Origin: Streptomyces silvae
GTDB taxonomy: Bacteria; Actinomycetota; Actinomycetes; Streptomycetales; Streptomycetaceae
DNA length: 51,274 nucleotides
NCBI RefSeq assembly: GCF_016745505.1
Contig: NZ_JAERUC010000095.1
Coordinates: 1-51,274 of the forward strand
Direction of reading: 5' to 3'
A model generated the notes under the pieces. It was not told the origin of the DNA. It worked only from the letters and a program-made list of their open reading frames with translations, and did no database searches. Below are positions 42,442 through 51,274 of the stretch, one piece after another. Numbering within the stretch: position 1 is the first letter of the stretch; each line of letters opens with the position of its first letter. A program made the position numbers and the translations under genes.

Positions 42442-44351
42442 CCGACGCGTACCACGACAGCCCGCCCCTGACCGAGGAACAGCGGGCCGTGGTCGAGCAG
42501 CCCTGGGACGCCCGGCTGCTGGTGACCGCCGGCGCGGGCGCGGGTAAGACGCACACCTTGGTCCGCCGGCTCGATGCTCTGATGGGGCACGAGGACGAGG
42601 CTCTGGAGGCGGGCGAGATCCTGGTGCTCAGCTTCTCGCGCGCGGCGGTCCGCGAGCTGCGTGAGCGCATCGCTCTGCACGCCCGGGAGGCCCGTCGGGT
42701 CAGGGTGCAGACGTTCGACTCCTGGGCCTATTCCGTTCTGCGCGGTGAGCAGCCCGACCGGGACTGGGCCGCATTGCGCTTCGACGAACGGATCAGGGAG
42801 ACGACCGAGGCCATCCTTCGCGGTGCGGTCGAGGAGAGCGAACAGGGATCCCCCGCCCACGTGGTGATCGACGAGGTCCAGGACCTGGTGGGTGATCGGC
42901 GGGACATGGTGGAGACGCTGCTGGACCGGTTCCAGGACAACTGCGGGTTCACGGTGGTGGGGGACGGTGCCCAGGCCATCTTCGGGTTCCAGGTCTCGGA
43001 CGAGGACGCCCGGGCCGCGGAGACGAACTACTTCTTCGACTGGCTCCGGGCCTCCTACCCGGATGATCTGGTCGAGCTGCATCTCACCACCAACTTCCGG
43101 GCCCGCACCGAGGAGGCCCGCACCGCTCTCGCCCTCGGCACCGCGCTCAAGAGGTTGCCGTCGGAGCCTGCCGAATCCGATGCGGCGGGCGAGAAGTTCC
43201 ACCGACAGCTGACCGACCTCCTGCATGCGTGCCCCGATTTCGGTCCTCTGGAAGCGCCCTTCACCGTCGAGTCGCTTCGGGCCTATCCGGGCACCTGCGC
43301 CATCCTCTGCAGGGACAACCGCCAGGCCTTGGTGCTGTCCGAGGCGCTCTTCTCCCTCGGGGTGCCCCACCGGGTGCAGCGCGCACTGCAGGACCGGCCT
43401 GTTCCGGCTTGGGTCAGCAACGTGCTGCGGGGAACCGGCGCCACCACGTTGGCCGAGGAGCGTTTCCAGGAACTGCTCGCCGCCGGTCCGACCGCACCCG
43501 TCGGCGACCGTGCCAGGATCTGGCGGTCCCTGCGGGGTGCCGCCCGCGCGCCCAGGGGGCTGATGGACGTAGCAGCGGTTCGGCGTCTGGTCGCCGAGGG
43601 ACGCTTCCCGGACGATCTGGCGGCCGTGGAGCCCGCGGATCTGGTGGTCTCCACCGTGCACCGCGCCAAGGGGCTCGAATTCGATCGAGTGATCGTGGTG
43701 GAACCGATCACCCCCACTGAACTGCGCAAGCAACACAGTCACGTCGACCCGGCGGCGGAGGCTCGCTCGCTGTACGTCGCCATGACCCGTGCCCGGGACG
43801 ACCTTTTCCGTATCGCGGCCCCGGACACCGCGCTCGTGCGCCGGGACAAAGTGACCGAACGTTGGTACCTGGGCGGGTGGAAGTCGTACATCCGCGACGG
43901 CATCGTGGCCGGCGGTCGGGACGTGTGTCGGGAGCACCCGCCCGGCACGGACGGCTTCGCCGACGATGCCACCGCCGTGCAGGACTACCTTGCGTCGTCG
44001 GTCCTTCCCGGTGACAACCTGACGCTCCGGCTCCAGCACGAGATGCCCCTTGCGGCCGACCAGAGCCCTCCGTACACGGTCTTCCATCAGGACCGGCCGG
44101 TCTCCGTCGTCTCGGAGCGGTTCCGCAGGGAGCTCCACACCTCCCTGAAGATCAACAAGACCTGGGACATCAACTGGCCGGTGGAGATCACCGGCTTCCG
44201 GGTCGACTGCCTGGAGAGCGTCGCGGGCAGCGCCGCAGCCGGCGCCCGCGCCGGGCTGGGCGACCACGGCATCTGGACGGTGCCCCGTATGTCAGGACTC
44301 GGGCGCTACAGGCGCGCCGCACGCACCACGCAGGAAGGCATCGCCGGATGA
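42438..44351 (+). CDS. UvrD/Rep-like SF1 helicase
   Basis: A 637-residue SF1 DNA helicase: Q-motif region PLTEEQRAVVEQ, Walker A VTAGAGAGKTHTLV (31-38), SFSRAAVRELRER, motif II VIDEVQDLVGD, motif III GDGAQAIFGF, motif IV TTNFRAR, motif V STVHRAKGLEFDRVIVV and motif VI LYVAMTRARDDL. Complete helicase core; the C-terminal 170 residues have no nuclease motifs that I can see. GTG at 42438 overlaps the upstream stop by 4 nt, and its stop overlaps the drmA start, so it is the second gene in a coupled quartet. Confidence 0.9.
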   Translation: MTDAYHDSPPLTEEQRAVVEQPWDARLLVTAGAGAGKTHTLVRRLDALMGHEDEALEAGEILVLSFSRAAVRELRERIALHAREARRVRVQTFDSWAYSVLRGEQPDRDWAALRFDERIRETTEAILRGAVEESEQGSPAHVVIDEVQDLVGDRRDMVETLLDRFQDNCGFTVVGDGAQAIFGFQVSDEDARAAETNYFFDWLRASYPDDLVELHLTTNFRARTEEARTALALGTALKRLPSEPAESDAAGEKFHRQLTDLLHACPDFGPLEAPFTVESLRAYPGTCAILCRDNRQALVLSEALFSLGVPHRVQRALQDRPVPAWVSNVLRGTGATTLAEERFQELLAAGPTAPVGDRARIWRSLRGAARAPRGLMDVAAVRRLVAEGRFPDDLAAVEPADLVVSTVHRAKGLEFDRVIVVEPITPTELRKQHSHVDPAAEARSLYVAMTRARDDLFRIAAPDTALVRRDKVTERWYLGGWKSYIRDGIVAGGRDVCREHPPGTDGFADDATAVQDYLASSVLPGDNLTLRLQHEMPLAADQSPPYTVFHQDRPVSVVSERFRRELHTSLKINKTWDINWPVEITGFRVDCLESVAGSAAAGARAGLGDHGIWTVPRMSGLGRYRRAARTTQEGIAG

Positions 44352-47300
44352 CGGACGGGACCAGCATGCACGCCGCCCACTACGCACTGCGGGAAGGTCT
44401 CGTCGAGCAGCTGCGCAGGGACCTGCTCGGCCCCGGCTCCGCCGACGAGATCCTGACCCAGGATCCGCCGATCACCACGTACCCGATCGGGGTGTTGTTC
44501 CCCAGGGCCTCGGATTCCGAGTCCGAGCGGGTCCTCCAGGAGGACGCGGCCGAGAGCGAAGGCCTCGACGACACCCCGATCATGCGAAGGGGTCGGGACG
44601 TCGAAGAACCTGTGCAGGATCTCCCCGCGGCCCGGATCGGCGATCGGCGCCCCTCGTCCATTGGGCTGACGTTCGCGGTGGACCCGAAGATCGCTCCCCG
44701 GCTGATCGTCCGTACGGAGGCCGCGGCCTACGATCCGGTCGACGCCGAAGGGCGCCCGGTGGCCGCCGAACGTGCACAGGCCCGGACGGTTTCCGAGCAG
44801 AAGGAGCAGTGGCACCGGCGGGAGCTGTCCATCCGCCCCGTGGCCGTCGACGTGACCGTTCCCCGTCGCCGTCGGTTGGACGACCTCCACGAGGGCGCGA
44901 CGCTGGACGTCATCGTGCGCCCGGTGGCTCCGTCGAGCGGAACGGTCACCGTGACCGTCACGTTGATCAACACACAGCGAGTGGGCAAGTACGCTCTTCA
45001 GGACGCCTTCTGCCTGTACCAACCCCGCCTGACCGTCACCACCGAATCCGACGTACCGGGGATCGTCGACCGCCCCTCGGAGCGCGGAGGACGTGATCCG
45101 GAAGTCGCGACGAGTCGGCTCCTGCACCGCCACGCCCCCACCTTCGCCGTGGGCCACGGGTGCTCGGCGGACTGGGACTGGACCCCGCCGCCCGTCGGCG
45201 CACCGAACGTCGACCGCGCGGCGATCACCACTGTGCGCAGCGAGTTCGTGCCCGCCCACGAGGTGCTGCTCACCGACTCCAATCCGGACATCGACGACTC
45301 GGCCCTCACCATGGAGGGTCTGGCGACCCGTCCCGAGAACGAGGTCCTGTCAGCTCTCAACGATCTGATGGCCGGCTACGCGGAGTGGATCGACGCCAAG
45401 GAGTCCGAGGCCCAGGCCTTCCGGGGCACGCAGCACGAGGTTCCCGCGCGGGCGCAGATCGAGCACTGCAGAACTGCCCTGGCCCGCATGCGTCGAGGCA
45501 TCCGGGTCCTGGGAACGGACACCGAGGCGATGCGGGCGTTCCGACTCGCCAACCGCGCGATGGCCCAGCAGCGGAGCCGCAGCGAGTGGGTGAAGAACGG
45601 CCGGACGGGAGCCCCGGACACAGCCGTGGGACGGTGGCGTCCGTTCCAGATCTCCTTCATGCTCCTCTGCGTCGAAGGGATCGTGGACCCGCAACACGAT
45701 GACCGTCGGATCGCCGACCTGCTCTGGTTCCCCACCGGAGGTGGCAAGACCGAGGCGTACCTCGGCCTGATCGCCTTCACGACCTTCCTACGGCGCATGC
45801 GGCTCAAGGAGCGGGGCGGGGGCGTGACGGTCCTGATGCGCTACACCCTGCGGCTGCTCACCCTGCAGCAGTTCGAGCGTGCCGCCTCTCTCATCTGTGC
45901 CATGGAACGCATCCGTCTCGGCGACGAGCGGACGCTGGGGACGGAGACCATCTCCATCGGCATGTGGGTGGGCCAGTCCGCCACGCCCAACAAGTTGTCG
46001 GTCGCCGAGGAGAGCCTCGTGGAGCTCCGGAAGGAGAAGGAACTCCAGGAGAAGAACCCGGTTCAACTGCACGCGTGTCCCTGGTGCGGCACCCGCATCG
46101 ACGCGAACCAGTACGAGGTCGACGAAGACGCGAAGCGGATGTACGTCCGCTGCCCCGACACGTGGTGCGACTTCCGCGACGGCCTGCCGGTCCACCTGGT
46201 CGACGAAGCCGTCTACGACGCACGTCCGACGCTGGTGATCGCCACCGTCGACAAGTTCGCCGCCATGCCGTGGCGCGAGCAGACAGCCGCGCTGTTCAAC
46301 CGTGATCGTGAGGACGGCACCCCGCCGCCCGAGCTGATCGTCCAGGACGAGCTCCACCTCATCTCCGGCCCGCTCGGAACTCTCACCGGGCTGTACGAGA
46401 CGGCGGTGGACCTGCTCGCCGACGAGCCCAAGGTCATCGCGTCGACGGCGACGATCCGGAGGGCGTCCGAGCAGGGCAACAAGTTGTTCGCACGCGATGT
46501 AGCCCAGTTCCCGCCGGCAGGTATCGATGCCAGGGATTCGTGGTTCGCCGTGGAGACGCCCAAGGAGCGCAAGGCGAGTCGGCAGTACGTCGGACTGCTC
46601 ACGCCGAGCACGAGCCAGTCCACGCTGCTCATCCGCACCTACGCCGACCTGCTCCATCGGGCCGCGCAGGGCGCCGGCAGCGATCAGGACCGTGACGCCT
46701 ACTGGACGCTCGTGGGGTACTTCAACAGCCTCAGGCTGTTGGCCGCGGCGGAACTGCAGGTCCACGACGACGTCGACGCGTATCTCGGCTACCTGGCCGG
46801 CCGTGACGGCGGTGTGCGGCGAAAGATCCTGGAGCAGACCGAGCTGACGAGCCGCGCCAACTCCAGCGAGGTACCGAAGCGTCTGAAGCAGGTCGAGCAG
46901 CGGCTGGGGCACCCCGATGTCGTGGACGTCCTCCTCGCCACGAACATGATCTCGGTGGGTGTCGATGTGGACCGGCTCGGGCTGATGGCCGTCATGGGGC
47001 AGCCGCAGACCACGGCCGAGTACATCCAGGCGACCAGCCGGGTGGGGCGTCGCCATCCCGGCCTGGTGGCGGTGATGCTCAACTCCAGCAGGTCTCGCGA
47101 CCGCTCGCACTACGAGAGCTTCCAGCACTTCCACTCCGCGCTGTACCGCGAGGTGGAGTCGACCAGCGTGACCCCGTTCTCCTCCCGTTCCCGCGAGCGG
47201 GGCCTGCACGCCGTCGTCGTCGCACTCGCCCGGATCCTGATCCCCGCAGCCCGTCCGAACGACGGCGCGGGCCGGATCGACGAGTTCCGCGACGAGCTGG

Positions 47301-47578
47301 ACCGGGTCGTCCGGACGACACTGTTGGCCCGGGTCGAAAAGGTCGACAGGGACGAGTACGAAGCGACGGCCGCCGCCTACGACGAATTCGTCGACTGGTG
47401 GTCGAATCTGGCCGCCTCCCACGGTGACCTGCTCTACGAGCCGAAGCGAGGGCGGCGGACACCGTCACTCCTCTGCGGGTTCGACGATGTCGCTGCCGAG
47501 GAAGATGCCTGGCAAACGCTGTGGAGTCTGCGTGATGTCGACGCCGAGTCCGGCCTGTTCATGGAGGCAACCCGATGA
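44348..47578 (+). CDS. drmA: DISARM-type helicase DrmA
   Basis: A 1076-residue SF2-like helicase of the DrmA type. An N-terminal region of about 450 residues (LREGLVEQLRRDLLGPGSADEIL) precedes Walker A WFPTGGGKTEAYLGLIAF (near 461), a C4 zinc ribbon (CPWCG...CPDTWCDF), the DELH box QDELHLISGPLG (near 666), and the helicase C-domain with TNMISVGVDVDRLGLM and YIQATSRVGRR (near 893). In DISARM, DrmA acts with DrmB. It is followed by drmB with ATGA overlap, which supports the call. Confidence 0.85.
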   Translation: MTDGTSMHAAHYALREGLVEQLRRDLLGPGSADEILTQDPPITTYPIGVLFPRASDSESERVLQEDAAESEGLDDTPIMRRGRDVEEPVQDLPAARIGDRRPSSIGLTFAVDPKIAPRLIVRTEAAAYDPVDAEGRPVAAERAQARTVSEQKEQWHRRELSIRPVAVDVTVPRRRRLDDLHEGATLDVIVRPVAPSSGTVTVTVTLINTQRVGKYALQDAFCLYQPRLTVTTESDVPGIVDRPSERGGRDPEVATSRLLHRHAPTFAVGHGCSADWDWTPPPVGAPNVDRAAITTVRSEFVPAHEVLLTDSNPDIDDSALTMEGLATRPENEVLSALNDLMAGYAEWIDAKESEAQAFRGTQHEVPARAQIEHCRTALARMRRGIRVLGTDTEAMRAFRLANRAMAQQRSRSEWVKNGRTGAPDTAVGRWRPFQISFMLLCVEGIVDPQHDDRRIADLLWFPTGGGKTEAYLGLIAFTTFLRRMRLKERGGGVTVLMRYTLRLLTLQQFERAASLICAMERIRLGDERTLGTETISIGMWVGQSATPNKLSVAEESLVELRKEKELQEKNPVQLHACPWCGTRIDANQYEVDEDAKRMYVRCPDTWCDFRDGLPVHLVDEAVYDARPTLVIATVDKFAAMPWREQTAALFNRDREDGTPPPELIVQDELHLISGPLGTLTGLYETAVDLLADEPKVIASTATIRRASEQGNKLFARDVAQFPPAGIDARDSWFAVETPKERKASRQYVGLLTPSTSQSTLLIRTYADLLHRAAQGAGSDQDRDAYWTLVGYFNSLRLLAAAELQVHDDVDAYLGYLAGRDGGVRRKILEQTELTSRANSSEVPKRLKQVEQRLGHPDVVDVLLATNMISVGVDVDRLGLMAVMGQPQTTAEYIQATSRVGRRHPGLVAVMLNSSRSRDRSHYESFQHFHSALYREVESTSVTPFSSRSRERGLHAVVVALARILIPAARPNDGAGRIDEFRDELDRVVRTTLLARVEKVDRDEYEATAAAYDEFVDWWSNLAASHGDLLYEPKRGRRTPSLLCGFDDVAAEEDAWQTLWSLRDVDAESGLFMEATR

Positions 47579-49419
47579 CCCCTCCCCCTGCTCGACGGCG
47601 CCGGACCGGAGCCCCGGAGCGTAGCTACCCCCGGCGTGGTTCCGTCCGCCGTGCCCAGATGATCACGACCTACGGGGTCGGGTCACTGGTCGCTGTGGAC
47701 AACGAATCGTTCATGGTGGCCGGGACCGACTCCTGGAACATCAGCGACGCTCCGACCATCTTCGAGCACCGGCTGGCCCGGGTGCTGGGCGTGAAGTCGT
47801 TCCGTCTGCCTCCCGCGTCGGACGACACGAGCAAGGACGGTGTGCACGTCCGCCGCTTCCCTCTGTGGCACTCGTGCCCGAAGTGCGAAACCCTCCAGCA
47901 CGTGCGGAAGTTCAACTCCCCGGCGGGGAAGAACGAATGCGGTGAATGCGAGGAGGATCTCGTTCCCTCGCGCTTCGTCATGGCCTGCGGAAAGGGCCAC
48001 ATCGACGACTTCCCCTACTGGAAGTGGGCGCACCGCAAGAATCGGCAGGAGGGCGAGGCCGGCCTCTGCGGCGGGGAGATGCGGCTGCGCACCAGCGGAA
48101 AGACGGCATCTCTGCGTTCGATCCTCATCTCCTGCACCTGCGGAGTTCCTGAGGTGTCGATGGAAGGTGCGTTCAGCAGCTCGGCTCTGTCGGACCTGAG
48201 GGTCTTCTGCAGCGGCAGGCGCCCCTGGTTGAAGGACGCGCCGATCGACCACTGTTCGGAGCGACCTCGCACCTTGCAACGCGGTTCCTCCGTCGCCTGG
48301 CAGCCCATCGTGCGGACGGCGTTGTCGATTCCGCCGTACAGCGACGAGCACTTCACCAAGCTCGAAGCCCGGCTGGACGACCTGAGGGAGATGTACGAGG
48401 CAGGTGACGAGCACGGGATTCGGGTCTACCTCAAGGTGCTCGGTCTGGAGAAGAACTACGATTTCTCTCCCGCCAAGGTGATCGCCCTCCTCGCCACGGA
48501 GAACCAGGAGGACAAGGGATCCGACGAAGAGGTCACCGTGGACAGCGCATTCGTCAGGCTCCGGAAGCAGGAGTACGAGCGCCTCATCGCAGGGCAACCC
48601 GAGAGCGAGACCAGCCGCCAGGACCAGTTCGTCTGCGAGCATCCCCTGTCCTCACCGACCGTGCTGACCCCCTACGGAGTGGCCGGTCCGATGCTGGTGA
48701 AGCGACTGCGGGAGGTCCGTGCCCTGAAGGCCTTCTCCCGGGTCGAGACCCCTGAGACCCGCACGGACGTCCACGAAGCCGCGCTCTCCCTGAAGGAGCT
48801 GGACTGGCTGCCCGCGATGGAGGTACAGGGCGAAGGCGTCTTCCTCCGGCTCGACGAGGAACGGCTGGACTCCTGGGCCCGGAGCGTCGCAGTGGCGGCA
48901 CGCGCGGACCGCATCAGGAGCAACCACACTCGCATGATGCGCGATCGCGCCAAGGACCCGGACTGTGTGCCCGATTCACCCGCATCCCCACGGATGGTTC
49001 TGCTCCACACCCTGGCGCATGCGCTGATCAACGAGTGGAGCCTCGACGGGGGCTACCCGGCTGCCTCTCTGCGGGAGCGGCTGTACGCGAGCGACACCAT
49101 GGCGGGCATTCTCATCTGCACCGCGACGAGCGACTCCGCCGGCAGCCTGGGTGGCCTGGTGGCGCAGGGTGAGCCCAGCCGTCTCAAGAAATCACTGGAC
49201 TCCGCCCTCGACAGGGCGCGTTGGTGCTCCGCAGATCCCCTCTGCATCGAGTCCGAGGGAAGCGGTGTCGGAGGGATCAACATGGCGGCCTGCCACGCCT
49301 GCGTCTTGCTCCCGGAGACCAGCTGCGAACACAACAACGGACTCCTGGACCGGGCGCTCCTGATAGGCACGCCGGAAGATCCCTCCATGGGGTTCTTCAG
49401 TGAAGCACTGGGGCACTGA
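47575..49419 (+). CDS. drmB: DrmB, DUF1998-type DISARM component
   Basis: A 614-residue protein with an N-terminal segment typical of DrmB (RRAQMITTYGVGSLVAVDNESF), a zinc-binding block (HSCPKCE, CGECEE, ACGKGH), the HTLAHALI helix of the DUF1998 core (near 480), and a C-terminal cysteine cluster CHACVLLPETSCEH. DrmA and DrmB are the conserved DISARM core. It ends the coupled quartet. No drmC (phospholipase D nuclease) follows; after 170 bp comes an unrelated nucleotidyltransferase. Confidence 0.86.
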   Translation: MTPPPARRRRTGAPERSYPRRGSVRRAQMITTYGVGSLVAVDNESFMVAGTDSWNISDAPTIFEHRLARVLGVKSFRLPPASDDTSKDGVHVRRFPLWHSCPKCETLQHVRKFNSPAGKNECGECEEDLVPSRFVMACGKGHIDDFPYWKWAHRKNRQEGEAGLCGGEMRLRTSGKTASLRSILISCTCGVPEVSMEGAFSSSALSDLRVFCSGRRPWLKDAPIDHCSERPRTLQRGSSVAWQPIVRTALSIPPYSDEHFTKLEARLDDLREMYEAGDEHGIRVYLKVLGLEKNYDFSPAKVIALLATENQEDKGSDEEVTVDSAFVRLRKQEYERLIAGQPESETSRQDQFVCEHPLSSPTVLTPYGVAGPMLVKRLREVRALKAFSRVETPETRTDVHEAALSLKELDWLPAMEVQGEGVFLRLDEERLDSWARSVAVAARADRIRSNHTRMMRDRAKDPDCVPDSPASPRMVLLHTLAHALINEWSLDGGYPAASLRERLYASDTMAGILICTATSDSAGSLGGLVAQGEPSRLKKSLDSALDRARWCSADPLCIESEGSGVGGINMAACHACVLLPETSCEHNNGLLDRALLIGTPEDPSMGFFSEALGH

Positions 49420-49589
49420 CTGCACGACGGGGGTGGTCGGTCGATGGGTGGCCGGCCACCCGAGGAGCGACGCAGGCGCAGGCGCGGGACACGGTGCCCC
49501 CGCCTCGCAGTGGCCCTGGGTCCGAAGCCGCTGGACGACCGGTCGGAGAATTCCGTACCCAGGTCTCCTGGGCAGGCCACACTGTCGCG

Positions 49590-50294
49590 ATGGAACATGT
49601 GAGGATCGCCGAAGCGCTCGTGCGGAGCCGTTTTCCTGAGGCCCAGGCCGCCTTCCTGGCCGGAAGCGTGATGACACACCGCCGCACCCCTACCTCCGAC
49701 CTGGACATTGTCGTACTGCTGACCGGCCCACCCGCCCCCTTCCGGGAGAGCCTGGTGCATGAAGGATGGCCGGTGGAGCTCTTCGTCCAGACGGAGGCCA
49801 GCTGGCACCTCTTCGCTGAGCGCGAGACGGCTGCTCGCAAGTCCCCGTTGCTGACCATGTGCGCGGAAGGCTTGTTGCTGGCCGACGTGGAGGGGCTTGG
49901 AGCTGCCCTGCAAGCAGAGTCCCGGGAGCGGCTGGCAGCGGGGCCGCCTCCCGCATCAGCGACAGAAATGGAAGACCGGCGGTACGCCCTCACCGACACC
50001 TTGGACGACCTTCGGGGCTGCATCGACCCGTTGGAGCGGACCTACCTGGTGGCAGACCTGTTGCAGCGTGCTTCGGAGTTGGCCTTGCTCACGAGCGGCC
50101 ACTGGCTTGGTGGGGGCAAGTGGCTCTCACGACGACTCGCTGAGGCCGACCCCGAACTGCACGGACGGCTCACGGCAGGCGCTGCCGCAGAGATGTCCGG
50201 CAGTCCTGGTGAAGAGGGTGTCTTCGCGGACGTGGTGAAGGAAGTCCTGGAGGCAGCCGGCGGCCCCCTGTGGGCCGGGTACATCCGCAGCTAG
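49590..50294 (+). CDS. Minimal nucleotidyltransferase
   Basis: A 234-residue protein with a MNT-type nucleotidyltransferase motif near the N-terminus, AGSVMTHRRTPTSDLDIVVLL, that has the GS and DxD signature, followed by a helical C-terminal domain (TYLVADLLQRASELALLTSG). It could adenylylate a small molecule or a toxin partner, or act in antibiotic resistance. Upstream ribosome site is poor. Its frame extends to 49494 without a credible start. Whether it belongs to the defence island is unclear: it is 170 bp from drmB. Confidence 0.8.
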   Translation: MEHVRIAEALVRSRFPEAQAAFLAGSVMTHRRTPTSDLDIVVLLTGPPAPFRESLVHEGWPVELFVQTEASWHLFAERETAARKSPLLTMCAEGLLLADVEGLGAALQAESRERLAAGPPPASATEMEDRRYALTDTLDDLRGCIDPLERTYLVADLLQRASELALLTSGHWLGGGKWLSRRLAEADPELHGRLTAGAAAEMSGSPGEEGVFADVVKEVLEAAGGPLWAGYIRS

Positions 50295-50370
50295 GGCCGG
50301 TGCGGGCGAAACCGTCGTACGGAGAACGCGAACAGCAGGCGTGGCCGGGCAGTCGCTGCCCTTTGTCCAC

Positions 50371-50562
50371 TCACACCCGGGAGTTGGCAGCCAGCCCGGC
50401 AAACGCAGACCAAGCGCGTGGAGAAACGGTCAGCACGTGCCCCTGCGCGTCCTTCGAGTCCCGGACCAGTACAGTCTCGGGGCGAACAGCGATCTCTACG
50501 CAGTTGCCACCGCCGCCACCGCTGTAGCTGCTCTTGAACCAGGCAAGTTCAGTAGTGCTCAT
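50371..50562 (-). CDS. DUF397 domain protein
   Basis: A 63-residue protein that is a single DUF397 domain: WFKSSYSGGGGGNCVEIA, VLVRDSKDAQGHVLTVSPRAWSAF. GAGGAG precedes the ATG. Its start overlaps the stop of the upstream XRE gene (ATGA). In Streptomyces such small proteins pair with XRE-DUF5753 regulators (WhiJ/BldB-neighbourhood type) and modulate their activity. Confidence 0.92.
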   Translation of the reverse strand: MSTTELAWFKSSYSGGGGGNCVEIAVRPETVLVRDSKDAQGHVLTVSPRAWSAFAGLAANSRV

Positions 50563-51274
50563 AGCGCTCCTCGCATCTGCTCCAGCAGACTCGTGGTGGC
50601 TTGATGGCTCAGAGCCTGCGAGCGCATCTTGCCATAGCGCTGAAGCATCGCGCTTACGGGTTTCGGGTCGGTGATCAGCATGCTGCTGTCGTGCGCCTCG
50701 ATGTATCCCACCCACTGGTTCTCGGCCGTCTCAGCCAAGGAGAGAGGGCCTTCGAAGCCTGAGTGGTCCTCCTGAGTCAGCGGCATTGCCTGGATCTCCA
50801 CGTTCCGCAGTCGTCCCACCGTGAGCAGGTGGTCGAAGAGGGCTCGTGTGACCTCGTTGCCTCCCATGCGGCGTTCCAGCAGAGCCTGTTCGACGATGAA
50901 GCTGAACGTGGTGTTCGGCCGCTCCAAGAGCAGAAGCTGCCGCTCCAATCGAGCGGTGACCTGATGCTCGAACTGTTCCTCAGCGAGGGGCGGTAGGCGG
51001 TGCTCGAAGAGCGCCCGGATGTACGGCTCGGGTTGCAGCAGCCCTGAAATCACGCTGGGCTCGTACGAGTACAGCGAAATCGCGTCCTCCTCGATGGCCG
51101 CCCACTGCAGGAACCAGGACGCCAGCCCCACCTTCCGCGTCAGGCTCCTGGCTGCCGCCGCCAGCACCCGCGCCGCCGCAGGCCCCAGCACCTCCTCCGA
51201 GCGGTCGAGCAAGTCCCTGGGAGGGAATCGCTTGCCCTGCTCGATCTTGGCGATGTACGCCGCCGAGTACTGCA
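50559..51274 (-). CDS. XRE regulator with DUF5753 domain (5' end outside the window)
   Basis: The frame runs off the window edge. The last visible residues of the HTH are QYSAAYIAKIEQGKRFPP, so most of the XRE HTH lies beyond 51274. The C-terminal DUF5753 domain is intact: WFLQWAAIEEDAISLYSYEPSVISGLLQPEPYIRALF, VEQALLERRMGG and AMLQRYGKMRSQAL. It is coupled to the DUF397 gene. A putative start at 51212 (TTG) is internal and should be ignored. Confidence 0.88.
   Translation of the reverse strand, partial: QYSAAYIAKIEQGKRFPPRDLLDRSEEVLGPAAARVLAAAARSLTRKVGLASWFLQWAAIEEDAISLYSYEPSVISGLLQPEPYIRALFEHRLPPLAEEQFEHQVTARLERQLLLLERPNTTFSFIVEQALLERRMGGNEVTRALFDHLLTVGRLRNVEIQAMPLTQEDHSGFEGPLSLAETAENQWVGYIEAHDSSMLITDPKPVSAMLQRYGKMRSQALSHQATTSLLEQMRGAL

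Noticed and set aside
29837..49419. BREX, Pgl or a classical type I/III restriction system
   Set aside because: No PglX, PglZ, BrxC, HsdS or HsdR homologues; the methyltransferases are C5 type and the helicases are DrmA, UvrD and GHKL-fused.

Overview
The window is a high-GC actinobacterial chromosome segment, almost certainly Streptomyces. The evidence is the strong third-codon GC bias, the cslA-glxA-GH6 cluster, the XRE/DUF397 regulator pair, a second YidC paralogue, and the frequent ATGA overlaps with GTG/TTG starts. The left edge cuts a tRNA (Lys-like, 3' half only) and the right edge cuts an XRE regulator. All calls come from reading the sequence and recalled family knowledge; no database search was run.

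Left part (0-29.6 kb), mostly core genes. cslA-glxA-GH6 (354-5239) is the hyphal-tip glycan synthesis module: a membrane glycosyltransferase, a radical copper oxidase and a cellulase-like lipoprotein. Next come a class F sortase with a secreted partner, a HAD phosphatase, an LAxTG-anchored surface protein, a ROK repressor divergent from a Gfo/Idh/MocA dehydrogenase operon, a FAH-family hydrolase, and an unusual pilin-signal protein with three tandem repeats. They are followed by YidC2 with a small membrane protein, an HxlR regulator divergent from an MFS pump, and a SEC-C protein. A three-gene unit at 19.1-23.9 kb encodes an EACC1-like protein, a caspase/solute-binding/VWA chimera and a lipoprotein solute-binding protein; it looks like a conflict or cell-death system. 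The left part ends with a PAS-GAF-PP2C-HATPase regulator and an MFS pump divergent from a GntR-TetR double-HTH regulator.

Right part (29.8-49.4 kb), a large defence island. It has three transcription units. (i) vsr, a C5-methyltransferase homologue without the catalytic cysteine, and a second C5-methyltransferase that has it. (ii) A minus-strand, translationally coupled trio: XRE-GHKL ATPase, an unknown 330-residue protein, and a DUF6339-like protein. (iii) A plus-strand unit: a small basic protein, then a coupled quartet of sacsin-type GHKL ATPase fused to an SF2 helicase, a UvrD-like helicase, DrmA and DrmB. This looks like a DISARM-related system that uses MORC/sacsin-type ATPases and Vsr and lacks a visible DrmC. 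It is the best candidate for an under-described biological system here.

The right edge (49.6-51.3 kb) holds a minimal nucleotidyltransferase and a DUF397/XRE pair.
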